Source: Emmonsiellopsis sp. PD_33 (lineage: Eukaryota > Ascomycota > Eurotiomycetes > Onygenales > Ajellomycetaceae). Taken from it: a stretch of DNA of 64,000 bases. This document shows positions 24,755 through 36,341 of this stretch, in pieces. The position numbers were made by a program, and so were the translations under genes. The notes under the pieces were generated by a model, which worked only from the letters and a program-made list of their open reading frames with translations, was not told the origin of the DNA and did no database searches. Location of the stretch: the NCBI GenBank assembly GCA_032988165.1, contig JANTQF010000151.1, positions 17,677 to 81,676 on the forward strand. The letters run 5' to 3'. The stretch's first letter is position 1. Every line of letters begins with the position of its first letter.

Positions 24755-25186
24755 CTAACCGATCCGTCGCCTCTTTTTCTCTCTAGGATTCAAGGCATCC
24801 TCCGCTTCCTTCTGCTCTTCGTTTTGTTCGTCTCCATGAGAAGACTCCCCCCGTTGCGCCGATTCTAACTGCGCCATATATTTCCATCTAATAGTCTCCG
24901 CAATAATACGCCCATATTGTTCCATGCAGTTCCAACAAAATCTTCTCTCCGAGCCACGTGGGTTATTCCGCTGCCACTCTAATTGCTCCCTCAGAACCTC
25001 ATCGGACGGTGGATTGAGTCTGCGGATCCCTTCGGCATATTTCATCCCCTTGATTACCTGGCATGTATGGCAATGGCAATCTTCACCTTGGTGGTGGATC
25101 AGGTCTTCGAGGCGATAAGGATCGATGTCTGCCCCCGTACTATCAAACATGCGCTGGCAGTTCTTGCATTGTTTGAGGTTGGACAT
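24755..25186 (-). CDS. hypothetical protein with three Cys pairs (putative zinc-binding)
   Basis: 143 residues, single open frame from MSNLKQCKNCQRMF to EKKRRRIG. Cysteines occur as C7xxC10, a cluster EDCHCHTCQ around residues 36-42, and FCWNCMEQYG around 83-90. The spacing suggests one or two zinc sites. The C-terminal 40 residues are highly charged (EQNEEQKEAEDALNPREKKRRRIG) with a likely basic nuclear-localisation signal, so a nuclear role is an inference. I do not recognise the family. A 5' intron in the leader is possible because the next 250 bp upstream carries donor-like sites. Confidence 0.6.
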   Translation of the reverse strand: MSNLKQCKNCQRMFDSTGADIDPYRLEDLIHHQGEDCHCHTCQVIKGMKYAEGIRRLNPPSDEVLREQLEWQRNNPRGSERRFCWNCMEQYGRIIAETIRWKYMAQLESAQRGESSHGDEQNEEQKEAEDALNPREKKRRRIG

Positions 25187-25790
25187 GGTTTTCCGGGTTC
25201 GTTTTCGGTCAGCCTAACTTGGGAACGGATAATGATGTCAGCAAACGGTCCATCGGTACGAGGCAATCCATCTCAAGGATTCCAAGCCAGGGGTATAGTT
25301 AATATACGTACCTGTAGGGTTGCGGTAGGAGTTATGCTCCTTGTTGTTGCTTGCAGAGGTGGTATCCCACTAATCGTCTCGGGGCGTTATATGCTTCGGA
25401 TGAAACGGGATCAGACTTGAATTCAATCGAGAGAGAAAAATAATATTGCACAGTAGTTTCTAGCTCCAAGACAAGACTGGACGATGAACAAACAAGCTCT
25501 AGAAGTCAACTCCCTCCCATCCTGTCATGTCATTTATATATACTCCATCGTCCGGTGTATCCCACTCAGGGGCCGTTGTTGTATATCGGGACAATGAAAT
25601 AGTACGGGATAGCCCATCCATCGGGTATTGATTTTCATTGTGGTCGGGTATAATCAAATCCCGTCAGTTGGGAAGATTCTTGGGGTGTTTTCCATTTTTC
25701 TTGTAGCCGGCGTTCTTCATTTATCTCATCCGGCGAACTGGGAAGATATTTCAGGCCAGTTCCTTGAGAAAGACCGCCTTTTCTCCCTTC

Positions 25791-26074
25791 CCGAGCAGCT
25801 CGGGGGTCACCTTGTAGGACGAATCGCGATTCCGACAGAATTATCGGTGGAAACCTGAGTGGGAGGTATCCTCAGGGCTCATTCCTTCATGGAAGATATC
25901 ATTTTTATCATGATCTGACCATTCCTCATGAAAATACCATTCCCGAGCATCTCGGAGGTCACCTCGTAGGACGAATCGCGATTCGGACGGAGGTATAAGT
26001 GAAAAGCTGAGTGGGAAGTCTCCTCAGCGCGCATTCCTTCACGGAAGATATCATTTTTATCATGGTCTGGCCAT
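25791..26074. repeat. two-copy degenerate tandem repeat, period 152 bp
   Basis: The stretch from CCGAGCAGCTCGG (25,791) recurs as CCGAGCATCTCGG (25,943). Shared words include GTAGGACGAATCGCGATTC, TCATTCCTTCA/GCATTCCTTCA and GAAGATATCATTTTTATCAT, in the same order and spacing. Copies differ by substitutions and small indels, so the duplication is not recent. Its role is unknown. Confidence 0.85.
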
Positions 26075-26707
26075 CGGGGGAGATGATATAGATAGCAATA
26101 TCTATATGTAGCAGGAAACAAACAGGGGGCCTCCCAATTAAGTGTCCTTGCTTGGGCAACAGTCTCCCGGATATCTCCATGTGCCAGACAACCATAACAA
26201 GAACCTATGGGTTGGAAAAGCCGGGGAGAAATTGATATTTGCAGAGGCGTGGTGGAAGAATGGTGAACACGAGGTTGGTTGCCCAATGCTAGTTTTCCTC
26301 GCTTGGAATAATCCCCCGACCGCTTCAAGGAAAACATCCTCTCCTATGTCTCGAAGGCACAATCCCAAGCCAGCCTCCTTGACTGACTTGACCTCGATTT
26401 ATAATCACACAGCTTGGTCATCGTCACCCATCTGCTGCCTTGTCGTTCTTGGCAAGCTAGCTTCAGCACGCTAGCTGTCTCCGCATTGCTGGGGTTCTTT
26501 GCATTTTCCATCCAGCGGTGCAGCGATACGAGCATGGCACTGAAAAGGCCCTTCGAGAGGCAGGAAAAGTCACAGCTTGAACTTCCACTGTGACGAGATT
26601 TTGAAGTTGGGGTAGGAGTCTCGTATTCTTTGAAATCAGCGGCAATATATTTGATTTCAAATCCATTCCACGGGAGGGTGATAACGATTGATATGCTCGA
26701 ATTGGGA

Positions 26708-26722
26708 TGGGTATATATACCA
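26708..26722 (+). promoter_or_regulatory. TATA-like element
   Basis: GGTATATATACC lies about 115-125 bp upstream of the oxidoreductase ATG (26,835), a plausible core-promoter distance in ascomycetes. It is also palindromic. Confidence 0.35.
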
Positions 26723-26834
26723 CCCTCAAATCCGAATCGTGGTTGGTTGATAGAGTAACTACCAGAGTAGTACACTCTTCGAACAACAGTCAATTGCCTT
26801 CCCAAATCCATATAAAACAGTTCATCATCCCAAA

Positions 26835-27725
26835 ATGTCCAACACGCCAACCCCAATCTCCATCCTCGGCCTGGGCGCCATGGGCACCGTCCTCGCCGCC
26901 CAATTCCTCAAAGCCAACCACAAAACAACCGTTTGGAACCGCACTCCCTCGAAAGCCGCCGCCCTAATTGCCCAGGGCGCAATCCACGCGCCAACCGTCA
27001 CAGCCGCCGCCGCCGCCAGTCCGCTGGTGATAATCTGCCTGATAGACAACGACTCCGTATCCGCCACGCTGCAACAGGATCCCACAGCATGGCAAGACAA
27101 GACAATCGTAAACCTAACGAACGGCACGCCATTGCAAGCGCGGCAGACGGCCGAATGGGCAGTGGCGAACGGCGCGAAGTATATACACGGTGGCATCATG
27201 GCCATCCCGCCGATGATCGGGCAACCGCACGCCGTGCTGCTCTACAGCGGGGCCTCAGCTGTCTTTAAAAGCGTGGAGCCGACTCTTTCTCTCCTGGGAA
27301 CGAGCAAGTACGTCGGTGACGACGTGGGTCTCGCCTCACTGCATGACCTCGCACTGCTAAGCGGGATGTACGGGTTATTTTCTGGCTTCGTGCAGGCTGC
27401 GGCACTCGTGCGGTCCGCAAAGATCCCCGTGGAAGAGTTTGTGACGGCGGAGTTGGTGCCATGGCTAACGGCGATGATGGGGTCCTTGCCTGTGATGGCG
27501 AAGCAGGTGGATGGCGGGAGTTATGAGACCCCGGCGTCTAGTTTGGGGATGCAGGCGCAGGGGGTGCCGAACTTTTTCCTGGTGGGAGAGGAGCAGGGGG
27601 TGGGTGGGGAGTTGATTGGGCCGATTTTGAGGATGATTCAGGAGAGAGTTAGTCGTGGGGGTGGTGCGGATGGGATTGCGGCGTTGGTTGAGGTGGTTGG
27701 GAGGCGAGAGGCCGACAAGGTATAG
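26835..27725 (+). CDS. NADP-dependent imine-reductase-like / 6PGDH-fold oxidoreductase
   Basis: 296 residues, one exon, start context CCAAAATGTCC. The N-terminal Rossmann fold has GLGAMG (residues 12-17) and NRTPSK (35-40), whose Arg/Thr fit NADPH. The middle carries GGIMAIPPMIG (119-129), LLYSG and a LHDLALLSG segment with Asp171, the position of the catalytic acid in many imine reductases. The C-terminal half is helical, as needed for the interlocked dimer in which both subunits form the active site. The family reduces cyclic imines or beta-hydroxyacids; the substrate is not predictable here. It stands alone, without a visible biosynthetic cluster. Third positions switch from C-rich to G-rich along the gene. 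Confidence 0.85.
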   Translation: MSNTPTPISILGLGAMGTVLAAQFLKANHKTTVWNRTPSKAAALIAQGAIHAPTVTAAAAASPLVIICLIDNDSVSATLQQDPTAWQDKTIVNLTNGTPLQARQTAEWAVANGAKYIHGGIMAIPPMIGQPHAVLLYSGASAVFKSVEPTLSLLGTSKYVGDDVGLASLHDLALLSGMYGLFSGFVQAAALVRSAKIPVEEFVTAELVPWLTAMMGSLPVMAKQVDGGSYETPASSLGMQAQGVPNFFLVGEEQGVGGELIGPILRMIQERVSRGGGADGIAALVEVVGRREADKV

Positions 27726-28110
27726 AGTTGTCTAATCGTGAGGCTGTGAGAATTCATATATCGACTATCATTGAAAGATAGAATGTTATTACATGGTGGA
27801 GGTCCGTACATGTCTTGATATAATGTACGTTAACCCACGGCAATCGTGCAATGTTAAATCGCACACGATGACATGAATATAACCCAATAGAAATGATCCA
27901 ACGTTCGGGTATATAAATAGTCTAAAGTTAACTGGCTCGTTACTTAATCGCTTCACTGAATATTCGGGCGGGGGCGGCCAGAAAGGTTGCACATCACTTA
28001 CTTACCTCCATATTTATTATGCCAAACGGGGTCATACAATGCAAAATGCATGGTCAACTGCGCAGAGGTTAAGTTGTATGTTAATATATCTGAACACACC
28101 GAAGGCAAGG
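27726..28110. other. intergenic, convergent 3' ends
   Basis: 385 bp between the stop codons of the oxidoreductase and the transcription factor. Nothing recognised besides AT-rich 3' flanks. Confidence 0.4.
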
Positions 28111-31100
28111 TTACGTCCTCCCGTATAATGGATGTTGGTCGACTGGATGACCAGACATTATCATCGACAATGAGTTGACTTTCAGGTTTTCGGAGCGCGG
28201 CCCCTCCCGGTCACCAAGCGAAGATAGGATTTTACAAGCCTCTTGAGCTTTTCGATATAGTTAGCGGTGCGAATGAGAAGATGGACTCCGTTCGTGGGCA
28301 AGTAGATAACCGGAAACTAAAGTAAAAAAGAACTTACAGATCTCCCATGTTCTCTCCCCGAGCCGGTGACAAACCGTGGCAATCAAGCGGCGCAGGTCAT
28401 TCTTGATCTTTTGTACTTCTTGCATATCGAGTTTCGAATGTCCCAATTCGCGATCATACATGTTGGCCAGGGTTGCTGCGGCGGTGCTCGACAGAAATGC
28501 CGACGGAAGTGGCTGCAGCGATGACATGGAGTTCACGCGCACATTCCCTAGCTTTTCGAGACCAAGGGTATGCGCCCAGAGCACAAGAAGCCCCAGGAAT
28601 GCGCCGTAGGTCTGCCAAAGCGGGCGGGGTTCGACAGCAAGAGCTTCGCCACTGCCGATGATCGTGTTTTGGTTGCCAAAATCATGTAGGCACAGGCTGA
28701 CAATCTGTAAGCCATGAAGATATGAGTCATGGCTAACTGGGTCGGACGATACGAGTCGGTTATAGGCTGCTTGGGCACCTTGACGAGTAACGGCTCGTCC
28801 CGATGAAAAGGTACTGCCAGCAGCCATTTGTATCTCTGGAAGATTGGTACGAAGGAGGATGGAAGAAAAATAATACATAACAAGGGCGTTCCAGGACTGT
28901 CTGCTGGCACGTTCTGGTTCAGTTAGGGTATCAAAACAGATGCGCCACTGACCCAGGGCTTCGTCGAAGTCGGCCATTCTTAAGGTCTGGATTGCTAGGG
29001 TGCTTGATGAAGCAACGGATCGATATTTTGCGTCCCCAATAGCGGATGCAATGCCGTGTATGATGATATGTAGGGAGAGCGGGTTGGACAGGTTAAACCG
29101 CTGAAGAGAATCCCGTTTACTGTCCGAGTCCCGCATAGACAACAGAGCTTCAACGGCAGATTGAAGACTGTGAAACCGTGATCTGCCTGGTCTTTTCGCC
29201 TGACGCATCTGGGCTTCCCATTCCGAGGCGCTAGATGCCTCCCATAAAGATGGATGACTTGGGAGCGGCAGCTTCATCATCCCAACAGACAGTGATGCGT
29301 GATGGGAAAAATAGACCATGTACTCGACGTCGTTGACGAATATAGTGTGTGCGATTCTATTAGGCCTGATGAGAAAGTGATTCACAAAAAATACGTTGCA
29401 CGATGGTACACACCGAATGACCGACTCTCTCTGTGCCCATTCCTTCCATTTGATTTCAAGAGACTGACGGTGGCCGCCTTCTGCACGGTGGTTTTCGGTC
29501 ATTAGGTTATTTCGCCGGGCGAGCTGAAAGGTGGTTAATATCAGTAATGTGCTGCTGCATTCCGACCAAGTCCGACCATACATACCGTTACAATCATGCT
29601 ATGCACAATTTCCGCCATCTCATGTTCGCGTCGATTCATGGTGTATGTGCAAATATGTTCAATGATAACTCTGGATATAATGTCAGTCATCTTCCTAAAG
29701 ACAGACGAGGGAAGTACTAACAGCGTTTGGAGAAACCACATATCCACACGGGGACTAACCAGAGCTTTCTATTACAAAAAAACAAAAATAAATCGGTTAG
29801 CTCATGAAGTAAGTATTGTCACTTACAGAACCAAGACACACGTACCTCGACTGTCAAGCCCCAAAGCTGTCTATGTAGCATCCTCCCAATCTCGTAAAAG
29901 CCTGGGAGATTATGGACAAAAGATCCCAGGGCAACCAAGGCGGCGATGAGGATTGGCTGGCGAGTAGCAGGCTCAAAGGTGGGACGGTGGAAAAGGGGCA
30001 GGTAGAGATCGCAGTAATTCAAGGCTAGGTGTAGAACCAGATTGAGTTGGGCAGGGTCATTCAGCGGAGTGCCCACGAGACACTATAAGCCGCAGTCAGT
30101 ATACAAGGCGGCAGGACTTGTACAATTCCATGCGTGCACTGACAGGAAATTCTCTTATTAGTTTCTCGTGCCCTGTTATGGACATTCCTGTGCCGGGCGG
30201 AGGTAGAGTGTGGTGGTCCCCAGATTGACCATAGAAAGCCTATAAAAAGTTAGACGCAGCACATAACACCCCCTAGTAGACTACGACCAGAACCGTACTG
30301 GAGGAGAAGTTTCAAAATTGCCGCCGAAATGGAGATTCAGGTAATCCTCCGGCGGAAGGTCGAAGAGACTCGCCCCGCGAAACAGCCATGTATAGTCATC
30401 CTCAGCCTCTGGGACGGAAATGTACGGTGGTTGCGGCAGGTGGGAAGGGATCGTTCCGGCCGACGATGGGGAGTTTTGCGACACGCCATCATTCGGCGAG
30501 GCATGCTGGTACAGGGCGTGGGCGCTATCTGTCCGGGGCGGCGGTAGGGCCACAGGAGACTGGAAAGGTAACATGGGCGGGGGGGGAGGGGGCCCATCGG
30601 AGGCCGGGGGCGTGGGCGTGGGATGGGGTAGGGCGATGCCCGGATGCTCGAATCTCGGTCCTCCCATGCCCCAATCGCGGACAGGCGGTGATCGAGCATC
30701 AGCATCATGAGCGGCCGAGGGGGGTGGTTTGGATGCGGTCGGGGCAGGCGGGGCGGGCAGAGGTTGGGCGGATGGGGGATTGGGATTGGGATTGGGATTG
30801 GGATCCTTGGTGGCACTCTCTTTGCCGTGTCCGCGCTTTTCATGCCGCCGTAGATGTGCGTTCAGGAGATCACTGGCGAGGAGGGGTATCAATATCTAGC
30901 CCCCCGTGCGGCATGGTTGGCGGCTTACTTGCGGGTGAACTTTTTGTGGCACAGCGAGCACGCAAAGGCGCCGGCGCCCTTCTTGTCTGCCGATGCGAAC
31001 AGTGCAACAGTCAGTCAGCGTCCGCGAAAGGGGTATCTGGATTGGCAAAGGGAGCGCACGGATGAGAGCATGGCGGTTCAGATGCTCGCTACGAAGATAC

Positions 31101-31171
31101 GAGCGGTGGCAGCCCGGGAACACGCAGTGGAACTTGGGCCGGCTGGGCTCCGTCTCCGTCTCCATCTCCAT
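28111..31171 (-). CDS. C2H2 zinc-finger transcription factor with fungal-specific TF domain
   Basis: Eight exons join in frame to 860 residues: 31,171-31,060; 30,986-30,929; 30,872-30,299; 30,239-30,144; 30,082-29,846; 29,768-29,586; 29,523-28,338; 28,247-28,111. Two C2H2 fingers lie at the start: C16/C21/H34/H38 and C47/C50/H63/H67, both split by introns. A Pro-rich linker follows, with a Pro-Asn repeat encoded by a 6-bp repeat near 30,776-30,804. The rest is the fungal_trans regulatory region (LHLALNYCDLYLPLFHRPTF, VEYMVYFSHHASL). A 48-nt stretch (29,413-29,366) has GT..AG ends and is in frame without stops, so it may be an optional intron. The last exon was chosen for its CTAAC branch site. 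It is divergent to the CSC1-like gene; targets are unknown. Confidence 0.8.
30776..30804. repeat. GATTGG hexamer repeat inside the C2H2 gene
   Basis: About five near-perfect copies of a 6-bp unit code for alternating Pro and Asn on the minus strand. The unit keeps the frame, so copy-number change would alter only linker length. Confidence 0.8.
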
Positions 31172-32408
31172 TGCAGAAGCTCGCCCTCACGCGGGTGGCC
31201 GCCGGACAGCGAGGCCGACGCATGAACGGGCAGAGGAGAGAGGAGAGAGAAGAGATAAGGCTGGCGATGTAATTGCAGGGTCCATGGATGCGGAGAGAAC
31301 TTGAAGCTGTGGCAAGCTAATAGGGATTTATCTTAGCTGCTCGGCGGGGTATTTAACTATTTAGTTAACTAACTAGCTGGCGGGGTGGGCGTTTGGGTGT
31401 GTATCGCCTCAGAATCTTCTTCGTGGGCGTGGGGATGGATTGTCTGGTTATGGATAGAGATGTTGTAACCTACAGTATGCTTGCGTTTTCTAGATATTTA
31501 CCACGGATGATATATATTGACCCCCCCAATCCCAGCCAGCAGTCTCCATGCATGCATCAGTGTGCATCCCGAGTCCTCGACGATGAGGTTGCACTGCAGC
31601 AACGTCGAAGCTTATCCCCATCTCCTGGTAGGGCTAAACGATCCTCATCTGGGGATCGAGTATCATCATTGGATATGCCCTTCAGCATCTCGAGTGTCAT
31701 CTTATCCTCAGCCAGCCACGCTGCCAAGGGTGGACTCTGGCGGGGGAACGGTCGACGGGATATTCTCCTGAAGGCGGCACAGGAAAAGGAATATAGTATT
31801 TATTACCTATCTCAAAACTGGCCCGCCTCACAGATGGGGATCTCTCTCCAAATACACAGTCCACTCCCATCTCGTCCCTGATCAACTGCTCCGATCTCCT
31901 CAACCAGGCCCAGCATCTTGGACAAATCCGAGGCTAATCCAATAACCCGCCCTAGCTTCGTCTAGCGTTGACGATGCAGACAGCCACAGCCAGAACCTCA
32001 GATACAAAGACATTGCTGCTCAAAGAACCGCGATAATTTTCGATAACTGCCAGGAATATTTCCAGATGTTCGCCCCGAATTAAGCATCCGACTGGATATG
32101 GATATAGGCGTTCTCCGCCCAGTCAACGTCGCCGACGGGACGCCACAATGGAGTCCCAGAAAAAGGAAATATGCCCCCCGATTTTCTTATTTGGTTCCTT
32201 TGCGGATCGTCAAGGGGGTCCAGAGTCTAATAAGCTGCTCCATTGGCCCAAGCAGCCGGTTCCCTCGAGCTGTCGTCTGTGCTGCGACTCCTTGCGAGCT
32301 ACATATTGTGCCTTGTCCCCCGCGAAGATGGAGTCTTTTTTCTGTCCGACCCAGAGCCTCTACTTGAGTTGAGGGCTGCCCATTTCGCAGTCGCTGCGTG
32401 GCTTCGCA
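31172..32408. other. divergent intergenic region, C2H2 factor and CSC1-like gene
   Basis: 1.24 kb between two divergent start codons. The open frames here (for example 31,393-31,881) lack motifs. It must contain both promoters; I found no clear TATA box. Confidence 0.4.
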
Positions 32409-35400
32409 ATGGATCTCCGTCCGTTTTACCAGTCATTCAACTTGGTGCCGAGGAATGACTTGTTAGTAAGTCCTCCGCTGGCTTTCAAAGCAACGACCCG
32501 TTGACACTGACGATTGCCCTCTAGGATCAAAGCAATGACCCAAACATCGGATCATCGCGTGGTGATAACCAGTCCACCACCGCTTCCACGCTCGGGGAGC
32601 TCGGCGTGAATACTTCCACCTCTGCTGCCGCCCTGCTTACGACATTCGTCCCCGCGTTCGTCCTTTTCGTCTTCTGGACTGCCCTCTTCATCGTCTGTCG
32701 GCGGAGCCAGCGGCATTTTTATGCCCCCAGGTCATATCTAGGGAACATACACGAGCAGTCAGTCATGCTATACCTTGAGTTGCTTCTCATACTGCTACTG
32801 ACAGCGTACTGTATTGCAGCGAACGGAGTCCAGCCCTCCCTTCGGGATTTATCAATTGGATCGGCGCCTTCTTCAATCTATCAGACACCTACGTACTTCA
32901 GCATTCCTCCTTGGATGGCTACTTTTTCCTCCGCTTCCTGCGCTTAATGTCGATAATTTGTCTGGTGGGATGCTTGGGCATATGGCCAGTCCTATTCCCA
33001 GTTCATGCCGCTGGAGGTGTCGGGAATGTTCAGCTTGACGCCTTGAGTTTTAGTAACGTCAAAGACCCCAATCGATATTACGCCCATGTTTTTGTGTCCT
33101 GGCTGTTTTTCGGTGAGCCCCTGGACTCCGTTAGTGGGAGATCAATCTATATATTAACTACTACCCTAGGCTTCGTGTTTTACATGGTCACGCGTGAAAG
33201 CATCTTTTACGCTACACTCCGCCAAGCCTACCTTCTATCACCCCTATATGCCAGCCGCATTTCCTCGCGGACCGTTCTGTTCATGTCTGTCCCAGAGGCC
33301 ATCCTATCAAAGGAGACGCTCATGGGTATCTTCGGCAAGTCTGTGAGGCGAATCTGGATCACAACAGACACCCGGAAACTCGACGGCTTAGTCAAAGAGC
33401 GGAATGAACTAGCCATGCGCCTGGAATATATGGAGACCTCCCTTGTCCGATCTGCTCACAAAGCAAGGTCAAAGACAATGAAGAAACGTAAAAACGATGA
33501 AGAATCAGCAATGGACGCGGCAGAAGACCTAGATTCGGCTCCGTGGGCTAGCAAGGTGAAGCGCCCGACACACCGGAGTCATTTCCTCGTCGGGAAGAAA
33601 ATTGATACAATAGATTGGCTCCGATCTAAGCTTGAGGAGATACTGCCCGAAGTTGAAAAACGACAGAGGAAACACCGAGAAGGCAAGGCAAAGGCCGTGC
33701 CGGCTGTATTTATCGAATTCGACACTCAATCGTCTGCGCAAACCGCCTTTCAAATGCTCTCCCATCACCAGCCGTTCCACATGACACCCCGTCATATTGG
33801 TGTCACCCCGGAGCAGATTGTTTGGCCCGCCTTGCAATACAGCTGGTGGGCGAGGATCGTTCGCAAGTTTTTGATCCAGGGTGCAATCACTGCAATTATC
33901 ATCTTCTGGTCTATCCCGTCTGCGTTCATCGGGACGATATCGAACGTCGCCTATCTGAGCAAGCTGATCCCGCCGCTAGGATTCATCAATAGTCTTCCCC
34001 AGATAATCCAGGGGGTGATCAGTGGTCTCCTGCCGGCCGTGGGTCTTGCGTTGCTGATGGCGCTGGTGCCGATCATTTTGAGATGTGAGCTTTCCCGTCT
34101 ATCCCCCATGTCCATATGTTATAGAAGCTAATTATATGCCACATAGTTCTCGCCAGACAAAGTGGGCTTCCAACGACGGCACGAGTGGAGTTATTTACAC
34201 AGAACGCGCACTTTTGCTTCCAAGTCGTCCAAGTATTTCTCGTTACAACCATTACCTCAGCAGCTTCAGCGGCCACCAGCCAGATCATCAAGGATCCGCT
34301 GTCTGCTAAGGATCTACTTGCGAAGAATCTTCCAAAGGCGTCAAATTTTTACATATCTTACTTTCTTCTACAGGGTTTGGTCTTGAGTGCTGGCGCCGTG
34401 GTGCAAGTGATTGGACTGCTTGTTTTCAAATTATTCGTTGCCTTCTTCGATACCACTCCAAGAAAGTTGTACCAGCGGTGGACTTCAATGACGGGGTTGC
34501 AATGGGGAACAGTTTTTCCTGTTTTTACAAACATGGTTGTCATTGGTACGTTACTATACTCCCCTACGTTGATCTCTCTAACATTATATAGCCATTACCT
34601 ACTCGTGCATCGCCCCTCTAATTCTCGGATTCTCTTCGTTTGGCCTGTACCTGGTCTACCAAGCCTACCGCTACAATCTGCTCTTCGTTTATGACTCTGC
34701 AGTGGATACAAAGGGTTTGATCTACCCACGTGCGCTGCAACAGGTATTGACGGGCATATACCTTGCAGCGGTATGCATGATCGGCCTATTTGCCCTCAAG
34801 GGCGGCATCGGCCCAGTGATTTTGATGGTCCTATTCACCATCTCCATGATCCTCGCGCACATCTCGCTAAATGAAGCCTTGAGGCCGCTACTAACCGCCC
34901 TCCCACTATCACTCGACCGCGTGGAAACCGCCAACGACAATGAAGACGAAGCAAGCAAAGACCGACAAAATAGCTACGGTAGCTCCTCGCAAGATCAAAA
35001 CAGCGAAAAATCACCCATCAGCGAAGAAGATGGCGGCAAGGACAAGGAAATCGAAATCGAAATCGGCGGATCCACGCCTACGAAACGACTGTCGAGAATC
35101 ACCTTGACCGAACTAAGCAAGCACAGCACCGACGAAACAACCGCAATGCCCCACCACAAACCCAGCGCGATGCGCAACCTGCTCAACAAATTCGCTTACT
35201 TCGTCCACTCCCTCGTCCGCCCGAACATCTACGTCGACTACGCGACGCTGCGCAAGCGGGTGCGCCGTGGTTCCGTGATGAGATACTCGGACCAAGTGTC
35301 TGATAATGCATATCTCTCGCCGTCGATTTGGAGCCCGACGCCGCTGCTGTGGATTCCGCGGGATGCGGGGGGGATGAGCCGGCGGGAGGTGGAGCTGACG

Positions 35401-35514
35401 AGCAGGGTGATTCCGATTACGGATGAGGAGGCGCATTTGGATGAGAAGAATAAGGTTGTGTGGGATACGGTGGGGATGAAGCCGCCAATTTGGGAGGAGA
35501 AGATATTTTATTAA
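32409..35514 (+). CDS. CSC1/OSCA/TMEM63-type membrane channel (RSN1/DUF221 family)
   Basis: Five exons, 958 residues: 32,409-32,465; 32,525-32,757; 32,820-34,084; 34,147-34,545; 34,592-35,514. The start MDLRPFYQSFNLVPRNDLL was chosen because splicing at GTAAGT leads into the conserved N-terminal helix (ALLTTFVPAFVLFVFWTALF). Order: RSN1_TM helices, including YVLQHSSLDGYFFLRFLR; a cytosolic PHM7 loop (RRIWITTDTRKLDGLVKERN, AVFIEFDTQSSAQTA); then the 7-helix RSN1_7TM core (FLIQGAITAIIIFWSIPSAFIG onward); and a Phm7-ext-like tail ending KPPIWEEKIFY. Family members are osmotic/mechanical-stress-gated cation channels or lipid-handling proteins of plasma or internal membranes. An acidic, Ser-rich segment precedes the tail. 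Confidence 0.9.
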
Positions 35515-36341
35515 TTGGTATCTTTTCCCCTTGTTTTCAGGAGTTGGGTTGATTTTGCTTGGTTGGTTTCCGGTTCTAGGGGGGGATTAATATGCTGCTC
35601 TTACTTTCCTATGCTAGCGGGAGTGCGGTGCTGGAATTTGGTAAAAGCTGGACATGGATAGCTATTGGGATATATAATAATAATAGTAAAGTAATAATAA
35701 TAATAATGGATAATTATAATCACAGCCATGCTCCTCTCCTCATGATTGCCGTTGTGTATAGTTCATGCTTGGTGACTCAGGCATTTCTGAATACTGTGCT
35801 CCGCCTGGAAAAGATCGCGATAAACAGGCCACCAGTGCCAGTGACTCTTACATGACATTAAAACAAATGAGACAACTCGCATAGAATAAAAGAAAACGAT
35901 ATTCTCTGCCTGTTGGATACTCAAAAACAGTCATCGATGAGTAATTCTGAGCGATGTGTACCGGTATGGTAATATGCACTCTCCGCCACCAGCCACCAGC
36001 GTATGTACCGTAAGATAAATTACGCCCGCCGAGCAAATTGCCCAACCAGCCTCATCGACGGGAAATCCAGAGACAACATATCGACAACGTCTAGATCTCC
36101 CTGATATCTCCTCTTTCTCTCCCTCTCCCTCTCAATCCGTTTATAAAGCAGGCCTACTCTCTCATATCCCATCTCCCTCACAACTCCGCCCCCCCCCAAG
36201 CGTATCTAATTCGAGCAAACCTGCCCCGCAACCGCATCTCCTAGCGGCATATTGGAAATATCTATCGCTCCCAAAACAATAACACCACCATCCCTCCCAA
36301 GCGAAATTGAACGCCACACACAAACACACACACACGCACAA
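35515..36341. other. intergenic with AT microsatellite and CT-rich leader
   Basis: Contains an (AAT/ATA)n stretch at about 35,677-35,706 and the pyrimidine tract TCTCCTCTTTCTCTCCCTCT at about 36,107-36,126, a typical core-promoter feature in filamentous fungi, then a CA repeat just before the Hel2 start codon. Confidence 0.5.
36307..36340 (+). repeat. CA-rich repeat in 5' leader of the Hel2 gene
   Basis: A run of CACACA/CACAAA words ends two bases before the ATG at 36,342. It is likely part of the 5' UTR. Confidence 0.7.

Larger units (their letters stand above)
25187..26834. other. intergenic region with a degenerate tandem duplication
   Basis: 1.6 kb between two divergent genes. It holds the 152-bp tandem repeat listed separately and a TATA-like stretch before the oxidoreductase gene. 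The minus-strand open frame 26,344-26,856 overlaps that promoter and start codon and has no recognisable motif, so I do not call it. Confidence 0.5.

Noticed and set aside
26344..26856. 170-codon minus-strand open frame over the oxidoreductase promoter
   Set aside because: It overlaps the start of a well-supported gene, has no motif, and its composition follows the antisense of leader sequence.
30388..31065. 225-codon plus-strand frame opposite the C2H2 factor
   Set aside because: Antisense shadow of its Pro-rich linker; crosses two of its introns and has no recognisable domain.
31393..31881. 162-codon plus-strand frame in the divergent promoter region
   Set aside because: No motif, poor start context and no linked exons; most likely chance.
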